Shown here one piece after another: positions 39,075-48,400 of a DNA stretch of 64,000 nt (position 1 is its first letter; the number at the start of each line of letters is the position of its first letter). The translations under genes and the position numbers were made by a program. A model generated the notes under the pieces. The model saw nothing but the letters and a program-made list of their open reading frames with translations, did no database searches and was not told where the DNA came from. Source of the DNA: Haematococcus lacustris (lineage: Eukaryota; Chlorophyta; Chlorophyceae; Chlamydomonadales; Haematococcaceae); assembly GCA_030144725.1 (NCBI GenBank), contig JASKMD010000009.1, positions 2,519,031 through 2,583,030 on the forward strand, given 5' to 3'.

Positions 39075-39510
39075 CACGCAGAGGGCGCGTCAAACGTCCT
39101 GGGGCAATGAGACTCCGAACAAATACAACACAACGCAGGGGAAAGAAAACCCGAACACACACACGCAGAGGGCGCGTCAAACGTCCTGGGCAATGAGATC
39201 CCGAACAAATACAACACAACGCAGGGGAAAGAAAACCCGAACACACACACGCAGAGGGCGCGTCAAACGTCCTGGGCAATGAGATCCCGAACAAATACAA
39301 CACAACGCAGGGGAAAGAAAACCCGAACACACACACGCAGAGGGCGCGTCAAACGTCCTGGGCAATGAGATCCCGAACAAATACAACACAACGCAGGGGA
39401 AAGAAAACCCGAACACACACACGCAGAGGGCGCGTCAAACGTCCTGGGCAATGAGATCCCGAACAAATACAACACAACGCAGGGGAAAGAAAACCCGAAC
39501 ACACACAAAC
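39075..39510 (+). repeat. 86-bp tandem repeat, about five copies
   Basis: Each unit contains CGCAGAGGGCGCGTCAAACG, TGAGATCCCGAACAAATACA and GGGGAAAGAAAACCCGAAC. Copies follow head to tail with no spacers and near identity. The array lies inside the small LTR element. Confidence 0.95.
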
Positions 39511-40017
39511 ACGCAGGAGTAACTCTCCACACGCAGATGTACAGTACCAGCGCCACCGAGCGGCTGCACTGGCTGGCAAGAAGGCCGGTTCACGTCGAGA
39601 ATACCACATGTGTCGCACAATGGTGTCTTCCATGTGCACAACAGTTCGGTTCACCCAACTGTTCACGTTTACCACCATCTCTATCAATCACAACATTTAC
39701 CAACTTCTCTTGCTACCACCTTCTCTTGCTTTCTTATGCATCACTCGGCTACTGATTTCACGTCCGGACATGTCATCACCGCGAGCTGAAGCCAGCTCTA
39801 GAGTGGAGAACAAGACAACATCGAGACACTTAGCTCGTTCTCTCTTGCACCTGGTGTGCATGTAGCGTGGTGCATGACTGCTTGTTTGCATGTAGCATGT
39901 GCATGTTTGCTTTTACCTGCCTGTCTGCTTTCAACTGCCTGCCTGCTTTGTGTTCGAATGACTGTTTCACCCAGACAATGCAAGCTCCGGGACGTAGCTT
40001 TTTGGAGTGGGGGAGAG

Positions 40018-40422
40018 TGTTACAGTCCTGCTTTGAAACCAGAATGTGTTTTGAAATGCGCATGCAGATCTTTCCCAGCCCTGCATGCGAGATCTGGGTT
40101 TGTCATGTCTTACTTTGTCATGACGGTTGTTAGTTGTTCTTGGCTTACTTAAGGCTGAGCGCTGCTTAGTGTCGGGACGGGGGATTCAAGGACTTCTGGG
40201 GACTCTGGATCGGATGACTGGTTCAGTGACGTAGGAATGCGATGAGAACTGTTTTTACTGATGCCATCTTCTTGACGATGTAAGTACAAAGCACTGCCAC
40301 GCTAGTCGGAAGTTGTCTACGAGTACGTAGTCAGCCACAGCGGCAACATGTCTCTGGCGGCTGCAGCCGGAGTTTAGTTCGCAGCCAGCCATGCATCCTG
40401 ACCGCGCAGCAGCACTGTAACA
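40018..40422 (+). repeat. Small LTR element, right LTR
   Basis: 405 bp, matching 37471-37875. It is immediately preceded by GAGTGGGGGAGAG. Confidence 0.92.
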
Positions 40423-40637
40423 GTTGGCGCATGTGCCCCGTGGCGGGGAGCTCGCGGTCTGCCGGGAGGTGCATGTGCTTGTAGTGCCCGCTGGGCAGTT
40501 GGGTGGGCTGGACGTGTTTCGAGGGTTGGTTGTGTTTAGGGTGCCGTTCGGGTCTGGGGTGTAGCGCCGTGGCTGTGTTGGCCAGCCAGCCCTGTGGATT
40601 CCCTTTTGTGACGAGTTGTTGCCCCGCCTTGTTCCAA
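40423..40637 (-). CDS. LINE2 ORF segment between two insertions
   Basis: On the minus strand the sequence following the MITE reads GGGGCAACAACTCGTCAC and CACAGGGCTGGCTGG, aligning with LINE1 near 5695-5735. It is the piece of LINE2 coding sequence left between the MITE and the LTR element. Confidence 0.75.
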
Positions 40638-40982
40638 CACTCCTACAATTTAGTCCCTGCGTTTGTCCCTGCGTTCTACCGACCTTGTCCGATCGGGCTG
40701 AAAGTTTGATAGATGGCAGTTTTCAGAAAATAAAACATATTTTTCAAGAAAATTATTTGGAAAAACCCAAAAGCTGCTGCGCTGTGGCCCGCAACCTATC
40801 CCTGCACTTATCCCTGCACCTGCGCCCCAGGGCCGCAGCGCAGCCGCCTTTGATTTTTTCAAAATATATTTTCTGAAAAATATGTTTTATTTTCTGCAAA
40901 CTACCATCTATCAAAATTTCAGCCCGATCGGACAAGGTCGGTAGAACGCAGGGACAAACGCAGGGACTAAATTGTAGGAGTG
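40638..40982. mobile_element. 345-bp palindromic MITE of the FB family
   Basis: Near-perfect palindrome: CACTCCTACAATTTAGTCCC at one end and its complement at the other, each followed by the TGTCCGATCGGGCTGAAA box and an AT-rich AAAATAAAACATATTTTTC stretch. A short GC-rich centre holds ATCCCTGCACTTATCCCTGC, the seed of a CCCTGC repeat. It is inserted in LINE2, with AA on both outer sides as a possible 2-bp duplication. No coding capacity. Confidence 0.92.
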
Positions 40983-43043
40983 AAACGATGTAGGTGAGCA
41001 GCGTGGCGTGTTTGCATGACTTGGTAGCTGCCTTTGATTTGTCAAGGGGGGTGGTGGCCAGGTGCTGACAGTACTCCGGGTAGCTTTTGAGCATGGCTAT
41101 GTGTTTAGGATATGAGATGCCTTTCTTTCCTGGGATGAGCAGGATAGTGGCCGTGGCCTCCTCCATTGTGGCAGAGTGTATTGCATGTTTGATGCATTTT
41201 AGGGCCAGGGCGTCCTCAGCTGGGACGTTCCATGTAGAGAGCCCTGTGTGTCTCACGAGGAGGCAGTTGTGGTGTGCCCCATAGGCTGTGTCGTTGATGT
41301 CTGGGCTCCAGTAGGTAGTGGTCTCAGCCCTGACCGTGAGTGGATTGGCCCATCTCTGGACGGTGCTAGGAAAGTACTGAGTGTTGTAGAGGGTGGTGAT
41401 GGCCTTGTTTTGTGCTGCTAGGATTGGTTGGGGGGTGCTTTGTGTATTATTTCTACGTAGGAGAGCTGCTAGCTCCATGGCTGGGTCCCGTGGGTGTGGT
41501 GTGTGCTGCAGCCATGTGGTTAGATTTTGGTAATTGGTCTTGTTGATCAGGCCCACTGTGCGCCCCGCCTCATCATGGGCTACTACGTGTTCAATGAGGC
41601 TGTGTTGGGGCAGGTTGGGTCCTTGGCTCCCTCCACACATAGCTTGGGTGGTGATGTGGGAGTGATTCTGGAGTGTGATTTCACACCTTCCCGTCCCGAC
41701 GATGTCTGTTTGCGGGTTAACCGGTGAGGTGTGGAATGTGGCTCTGGAGTGCAGGTCGGTGCAGCGGGGTATCCAGGTGTGGGGGTCGGGCAGACCCTGC
41801 CGGGTATGGTCTGGGAGGGCCGCGTCGAGTGGTCGGCGTCTCGCCTCTTGTCTCTTACTATTGTCCGCGTCGTACTCATTCTTCTTATCGGTGTAGTCGA
41901 TATGTGCTAGAATTAGCGACTTAGGTTCGGTTGTGGGATGCCAGTGGGCCTTTATTAGGTCCGTCTCCACTGACTTTCGCATGGCGGTTTTGAGGTCATC
42001 TTCGCCGTGTGCGCAGACTGGGCAGAGCCAGTGGTCGTCCCTCGCTTGCCCCGCTAGGCCTGTCTTGGCTAGGCAGGCCGGGTGGTAGGCTCTCATGCAG
42101 TTGTTGCACATGGGGCTGTCCTCTTTGGGTTCCCAGCATAGTTCGCATGTGCAAACATGTTCTGCATCTGCTCTGCAGACGTCTTCTGTGTGGGCGGGCG
42201 TGTAGCCTTCCTTCTTGTACATTTGGAGAGCCCATTTCTCTATGATGGTGGGCCTCCAGTGGACGTTGTAATAGCTTTCTTGGTTGTTGCCGTTCCAGTG
42301 CCATCCGTCAATGGCAGTGATGGACTCTTGGTGGTCATACATGGCTCCTAGCATGATCCCTAGCTGCTCGTTTTTGTGTTGGCGTACAGTATCGGCTTTC
42401 CATGTACTGAGGTTGGCCAGGGTCATGTTGGGTATGTGTGTCACTACGTCAGGGATGGTCTGGGTGTGTCGATCGTCAGCTTCTGTGTGTCTGTCTTCCG
42501 CTGGTCTCTTGCTGCCGATCCTGGGCTGCGGCGTGGGCTGTTTCGCAGTCGGTGGCTTGGGGACGTTGTTTGTGAGTTTGGATCCCGCGGTCGCCGTTAT
42601 GGGGTTCGGTGTAGGCGGCTGTGTGTCCTTTGCGAGTGTCTTGGCTGTCATGTATGCTCGGATGTCCGTGTAGCGGGGCCCGGTGTGGGCGGTGGTGTGA
42701 GGAGTGAGCTCTGTGAGTCCTGCGGCCCAGGCTCGGATCCGCCGCTGGTCTGCTGGTAGGGTAGGCGTAGTATCCCGTCTCCCCAGGATGGTCTTGGCGT
42801 CCGTCGCGGTTGGGCAGTGGTCCATGGTCGCCATGGCCGTAAATCTATTTAGGGCGATGATGTGCTTTTGTTTCACCTTAGTGCCGAAGCGTTTCCTGAG
42901 GCTATCCCCTGACATGATGTGTATGTTATCCTGGCAGATGAGCTCCGAAGGGTGTGCCAGTCCTAGGCTCTTGAGGCATATAATGCATGCGCTGACTATG
43001 TCCCGTGGTAGCGGGCTAGCGCTTTGTGTTATGAGTTGCCCAA
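40983..43043 (-). CDS. LINE2 ORF, PHD-containing part
   Basis: Continuous minus-strand frame aligned with LINE1 (CLKSLG, then KVKQKHIIALNR). The PHD-type finger is CTCELCWEPKEDSPMCNNC, then YHPAC and WLCPVC. The apparent N-terminus MANGRGD (43065) is the end of the inverted-repeat element and not LINE protein. The apparent C-terminus past 40983 is MITE sequence. The frame is otherwise unbroken. Confidence 0.85.
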
Positions 43044-43517
43044 GGTCACCCCGGCCATTGGCCATGCCAATCCGTGACAGGCGCGACGCTCACACCACGC
43101 GCTAGTGAAGGGTAGGTGAGGCTATCGCGGTAAGTCACGCGCGCTAAAACTCGCGTTTTAGACTGAAGCCTTGTACTTGATCACCGCCCGCCACCAGGTT
43201 GAAAATTGAGACAGCGCAAACAAGCAGCGACCCACGTTTAAGAGCAGGGTGGCGAGGCGCTCCGTGGCGTCCGTAGCAAAGTTCGCACCATGGGGGCAGC
43301 CTCGCAGTACTGCGGAGTAGGCCATCGCAGTGCGCCATGCTACCGAGCCATGTCATTACACCACGAGACTGAGTCACGCCACGCTTAGCTGAAGTTGTGC
43401 AAGTTGGGTGCATGGCACTGTTAATATTTTGGCTAATGGCTTAATCGGCTTTATCGGCTCAGTTCGTGCTATTCTGGCTCAGTTGGTGCTGCTGGGTTCA
43501 ACCGAAAGTGCTTGGCC

Positions 43518-44090
43518 TTACATTTCATCTGCCTCGTCAACCCCCACTTCAGCCAACTGATCCTCCTCCATCTCTTGCTCCCACCTCAAATGTTCCAAGA
43601 TGTCAGCCCTGAGCAATGGCTTCTTCTGCGTCAACCTCTTGCCCTTCCAGCCCAAGCACTCCCGTGCATACTCCTTCAACAGATGCACATTCAAGGTCAT
43701 GTGGGCGCTGGCAATGTGTGGTGCCCGTGCATGCAGAAGCCTCAAGCATTCAGCATCTTCCTTCTTGTCACTTGCCAGTGTCACACGTCCAAACATGGGT
43801 ATGCTGCTTAGGGTAGATGCTCCATGACACATGCACTGCTGTGGCTTGCTGCCCATGTGCCTCACACACGCACATGCAGTCTCAGACCACATGGGCGCAA
43901 CCCCATCTGCAGGGAAGAACATTGCATGCATGGCACGTGACCCAGTGATGGTGCGAAGCAGCCTGTGAGCATCAGGGTCAAGCTCAGCACACTTCTCAAC
44001 TTCCTCATCCTTCAACACCAAACACCACCGCCGCTGCACGCTCCCCCTAGTCTGATGCGCAACACTGGCTGCTACAATGGGGCTCGGCAC
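43518..44090 (-). CDS. Orphan frame inside the inverted-repeat element, 190 codons
   Basis: Reads WCLVLKDEEVEKCAELDPDA, RTITGSRAMHAMFFPADGVA and PHIASAHMTLNVHLLKEYAR, and ends acidic (EEDQLAEVGVDEADEM). Composition looks like real protein, without low complexity. I do not recognise the family. It may be a fragment of a transposase or a captured host exon. Confidence 0.45.
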   Translation of the reverse strand: MPSPIVAASVAHQTRGSVQRRWCLVLKDEEVEKCAELDPDAHRLLRTITGSRAMHAMFFPADGVAPMWSETACACVRHMGSKPQQCMCHGASTLSSIPMFGRVTLASDKKEDAECLRLLHARAPHIASAHMTLNVHLLKEYARECLGWKGKRLTQKKPLLRADILEHLRWEQEMEEDQLAEVGVDEADEM

Positions 44091-45049
44091 CTAGCAGCTG
44101 CTGCTGGTCTACAGAGAGCTGGTGTTGGGCACCCTGCAGGTGCTGCTGGTCCATGGTCAGCTGTTGCTGGGCGCCCCGGCCAAGGCAGGTGCGTGGGCGC
44201 TTATGGCCCCATGTGCTGGCATCCCTGCTTGACTGTTGTGGTGTTGCAAGGGCTGTTTCAAGGGCTGGCAGCTCGGTAGGGCTCTGCAGGGTGTAGGATG
44301 GAGGAGGAGGATGTCAAGGTAAAGGTTCCCGCCACAATGGGGGTTCCCGCCAAAATGGAGGTTCCCGCCACTGCCACCGCCACTACTTACCAGCTTGGCA
44401 CGCATCGCTGTTGCCTGTGCCAGGCCAGCGCGGCGTCGGGGTGTAGGATGGCCCATCGCAACTTTCGGCTTCAGTATCTCGCACAGTGCAATAAACGCAG
44501 CGATGTGGGCGCATAGCGATTGCACATGGTCCAACCCGTCGGGGATACCCCCGAGGACGCCGCCAATCCCCCCCAGTGATGAGACCGCCCCATGCCACAT
44601 TAACCCTCTGCCACATTTTGTCATTGTATGTACCACGACAGGTGATGGAGCATGTCTTGGACCGCATCCCGGAATATAGACCCGCCCAGCTATCGGTGAA
44701 AGGCGGAAGCACGTGGAAAGGACCACTGGCCAAAAAGTTTAAGGTCTTGACACAAACCCAGGAATGATGAGGTCAATGCTTCAACAGAGTGCACGGTAGC
44801 GAAACAAAGTCCACGCACGGTGCTGCTGACACCTCACTGAGATGCTCTGCGTGCTTAAACGCAGGGTCAAGCAGGTCCGGGCCCAGGTGTCAGAAAGGGC
44901 CCGGGCTATGAGGGGTCCAGACACAACCCAGGGAATCTTGCGCTTCGACCTGCGACCCACGTACGGTCGCACCCCGTTGAGTGCCAGGCTGCAGCGAGCG
45001 ACCATGTTCACAGTTCGCGGGAATGGCGGGCGGAGTGATCTGGGAGGCT
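44091..45049. other. Rest of the inverted-repeat element interior
   Basis: A plausible plus-strand last exon is 44641-44767 (acceptor CGACAG; reads VMEHVLDRIPEYRP and ends at TGA), but no partner exons are recognised. Three short GGTTCCCGCCAMWATGG repeats lie near 44325-44370. Confidence 0.35.
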
Positions 45050-45172
45050 TCAGTCCAAAACGCGAGTTTTAGCGCGCGTGACTTACCGCGATAGCCTCAG
45101 CTACCCTTCACTAGCGCGTGGTGTGAGCGTCGCGCCTGTCACGGATTGGCATGGCCAATGGCCGGGGTGACC

Positions 45173-45347
45173 CTTAGCTGTGTTATCATGGCCGTGTGTT
45201 GTGGCTTCCAGTTAAGTGTCATGGTGAGCATGAGGTAGGTAAAGGGTGCTGTCGGGCGGAGGAAGGTGACCGGTTTTCCTTGTAGGCGCAGGTCTTGCAT
45301 TTGCTTGCGGGCTTCCTTCTCCGCGTCTGCTTGGGTGCTGCATCGGC
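45173..45347 (-). CDS. LINE2 ORF, RT thumb remnant
   Basis: The minus strand reads RRCSTQADAEKEARKQMQDL, then LRPTAPFTYL and LTMTLNW, resembling the region after the RT palm in LINEs (FxYLGxxLTxxLNW). This is the 5'-most part of LINE2; the copy is 5' truncated here. Confidence 0.55.
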
Positions 45348-45356
45348 GCTGCAACT
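45348..45356 (+). repeat. LINE2 target-site duplication, right copy
   Basis: GCTGCAACT, matching 35889-35897. It lies 52 bases before the SnRK2 start codon. Confidence 0.5.
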
Positions 45357-45407
45357 TCTTATTACTGCTCGGCTCACGCGCGCGAACCTCGGTGGCATTG
45401 AGTGTGG

Positions 45408-48400
45408 ATGCCCGTCACCCCCCCGGCCAAAGATCCACTCGCTGGGCACGAGAGGTACGAGAAGATCCAAGACTTGTCATCGGGCTCCTTCGGCTTCGTG
45501 CAGGTGCGGCCGCGCTACTCCCCAGGCACGGGACCTGTGTAGCAGTCAAGCTGACGTAACGTTTGTGCATTGGATGCCATGGGCCTACAGTTGGCCCGCA
45601 ACAAGGCAACAGGCGAGCAGGTGGCAATCAAGTTCATTGAGAGGGGTGGCAGGGGAAACAAATATGTGGAGACAGAGATATTGAACCATCGGTCTCTTCG
45701 GCACCCCCATGTTGTGGAGGTGAGCTGGGCTGGGTGGGGGAGAGAGAAGCTTAGTTTCTGGTGAGCTGTTGTGCACTTGCCAACAGCTTTTCTGTCCACA
45801 GTATGCCACCTACCCATGTGTTGCAGCTGCTCATGTATGTGTGCTGCTGTGTTCTGCCTCACAGTTCAAAGAGGTGTTTGTCACCAAGGAGTTCATCTGC
45901 ATAGCCATGGAGTTCGCAACAGGTGTGCAGTAGCAGCTCTGGCGCCATGCTTGTTGCAGCCGTTGCAGAGTAATACCATTGCATATGCTGGGCTTTGTGT
46001 GGAACGAAAACTGTCAAGCACACCTGCTTATGGCCCATAACACAGTGGATCAGCAGTGTAAGAGTACACGATTGCACGGTAGGATGCATGAACAATTGCT
46101 GTTTTTCTTTTACATGAAGTGCCACGTTGCCTAATGACGTTGTTTCTCACTGAATGATGTCGGTAGGTTTTAAGCGAGTTGTTGTAGTGTTTACGGAGGA
46201 GAGAAGAGACTGAACCACAATAGTCCTTTGTACACGGAACATTGTAAGACTCCTTCCTAACGGTCACGGTCGGTCTGCCTCTAACACCTACGGTCCTACG
46301 GTTCTCCACGGTTCTTAGTGAATTCGGTCGCTGTTGCTTTACAAGCAATAGTAAGTCAGCCATAGCAGTTCTAGCTCCGGCGTTAAGCTGAGACCCTAGC
46401 CGTAGTTAACGCTACGAGACTTCTAGAGGCCGTCCTTAGGCTGAAAGAAGTCCTTAGACCATTAGCGCTTGCATTTACGAGTTTTTCCGGGCCCACGCAT
46501 TACCACTGTTGCATCTGGTTTCCCCTTTCACGTTCATCGCAGTGCCACTGACCTTCGACGAGGCGTTGGACGTAGACCTTCCGTCCGGGGCTAGCACCCC
46601 GCGAAATTCTGTCTCTTCATTCAGCCCGTCTAGCCTACAGCTCAGCCCTTCGCCAAGCGGAGAATATCAGCCCATCACCTCAGCCACACTTCCGAACGCG
46701 CCCCCAGCTCAGCTCGCACAGGCGGAACAGCATGAGCAATTTCGCAGCCCAACGTTTGCTTTAGTTTCCACGGGTAACCGTGAGGCGCACCAGGCGCTGC
46801 ACGGGTGTCAGCAGTGCCACTCTTACAAGGCGGCAGCGGACTACTACTCTGGGCTAGCAAGGGCACGAGGTGAGCAGCTCGCTCAGCAACGGGAGTACAT
46901 AGAGCAGCTCCTAGGCATTGTGCGCAGCCTTGCTGTAGCACCTAGTGCACCTGTAGGCGTATCTACACGCTACGTGGCACCACCGCCACCCCCACCGCCT
47001 CCACCTAGACCACAGCCTGCACCACAGCCTGCACCACAGGCACGCCCAGCCTACCAGGGACAAGCACCGCCACCTACCCCCACCCACTCCGCCCAACACA
47101 ACAGGGACGGATACCAGCAGCGCCAGCGTCGTCGTCTCTAGCCACAGCCCATGGCACAGCCTGACAGCATGGAGACCATCATAGCTGCTTTCAACGCACT
47201 TGGCGCCACGATGGACAGGATAGTGCGGCAGCAGGAGCAGCGGCACGCCTCTCAAGGCGAGCCACGGGTTGCACAGGGTTTAGTCAAGCTGACAGACGTG
47301 CAGCCGTTTGACGGCAAGGGCAGTGTTTCTACTTGGTTGTTCCATGTTGAGGAGGTGTTTAACTTGACTCCAGGCCTGACTGATGAGCAGAAGATAGTGT
47401 CCACTGGTGTAAGGCTCACAGGTCTGGCTGCCTCCTGGTATGTCTCTGTCCGCTCAGCCCCTAGCGCGTCATTCACCTGGGACTTGTTCAAAGCAGCCCT
47501 TAAAGCAGCTTTTGTAACCCAGTCAGAAACAGCTAAGGCTCGAGACCAGCTTCATGTGGCCAGGCAGAAACCAAACCAGACAGCTCTCTCCTTCGCCACT
47601 CACCTGCGCAGCTTGTTTTTGCACATTCCTACCATCACCGAGGATGAACAACTAGACCGGTTCCGCCGCGGCCTGCACCCTCACCTCAAGGCCATGGTAG
47701 ACATTCAGTCCCCCACTACATTTGATCAAGCAGTCAAGATAGCCGTAGCCCATGACACCGCCTGCCGTGATGCAGAACTTTCCACAGCTGTTCCCATGCA
47801 GCTAGGCCTCATGAAACAAGTCAAGCAACAGCCACACCGCGCTCAGCGCGAGACCCACGGCACATCATCTAACCCTGCTCCTCAGCAAACGAAGCCTGCT
47901 ACCCCACGACTCCAACGGCTCACACCAGAGGAGAAAGCCTGGTATGCTGCCCACAATAAGTGCACATTCTGCCGTGAGGATGGTCATCTGGTGCAAGATT
48001 GCAAACACCCTAACAAACGCGGTCCAAAAAACTGGGCGGCTCGACCCCCCAACCAAGCAAAGACTTAGAGTCCAACCAGCCAAAAGCAAGCACTGGCGAG
48101 ACCACCGCTATCACCCCGCCACCGCCCCGGTTCCGTATTACCAAGCTCGCAGCCAACTCCAGTCCTGACAGCCATGCTGATTTGCTAGTCTTCATGGGAT
48201 CATACAAGGGCAATAGTGCACGGGTGTTGATTGACGGAGGCGCTACTGGCTCGTTTATTGACTCGGCCTTTTGCACAAAGTATGGCATTCAGACTGCCCA
48301 GAAAGTGAGCCCCGACTACATTAGCCTAGCCGACGGTCATCAACAGCAGAGCAGCGCCATGATTCCCAATGCGCGTTTCCGGCTGGGAACCTACAAGGGC

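Larger units (their letters stand above)
37471..40422 (+). mobile_element. Non-autonomous LTR retrotransposon (2.95 kb), inserted in LINE2
   Basis: Two 405-bp LTRs (TGTTACAG...CTGTAACA) flank 2.1 kb with no gag or pol. A primer-binding-like TGGTTTCC follows the left LTR by two bases, and a GAGTGGGGGAGAG polypurine tract precedes the right LTR. Both match Gypsy2 at the same positions, including a shared block before the tract (GGGACGWAGC). It is flanked by GTTGG duplications. It probably depends on a Gypsy2-like element for proteins. Confidence 0.88.
43044..45172. mobile_element. GGTCACC-ended inverted-repeat element (2.1 kb), inserted in LINE2
   Basis: Arms 43044-43170 and 45050-45172 are inverted copies with only a few mismatches by eye. 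The ends read GGTCACCCCGGCCATTGGCC, very like GGTCACCCCCGCCATTGGTT at the ends of the element at 60762-63449. The interior holds an orphan frame (43518-44090) but no recognised transposase. It divides LINE2 between ITQLR and LGQLITQ. No target duplication was certain. Confidence 0.85.
35898..45347 (-). mobile_element. LINE2: Dualen-like LINE carrying three nested insertions
   Basis: Minus-strand LINE pieces at 45347-45173, 43043-40983, 40637-40423 and 37470-35898 join in order into one element, as judged against LINE1. The gaps are a GGTCACC-ended inverted-repeat element, a palindromic MITE and an LTR element. The LINE itself is about 4 kb and 5' truncated within the RT thumb. It ended up about 50 bases upstream of the SnRK2 start codon and in opposite orientation. 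Confidence 0.85.

Noticed and set aside
39075..39510. CRISPR-like array
   Set aside because: The 86-bp units are contiguous with no variable spacers, and the setting is a eukaryotic LTR element.
43044..43065. MANGRGD as the natural start of the LINE2 protein
   Set aside because: Those bases are the end of the inverted-repeat element (mirrored at 45150-45172); LINE homology begins only after them.
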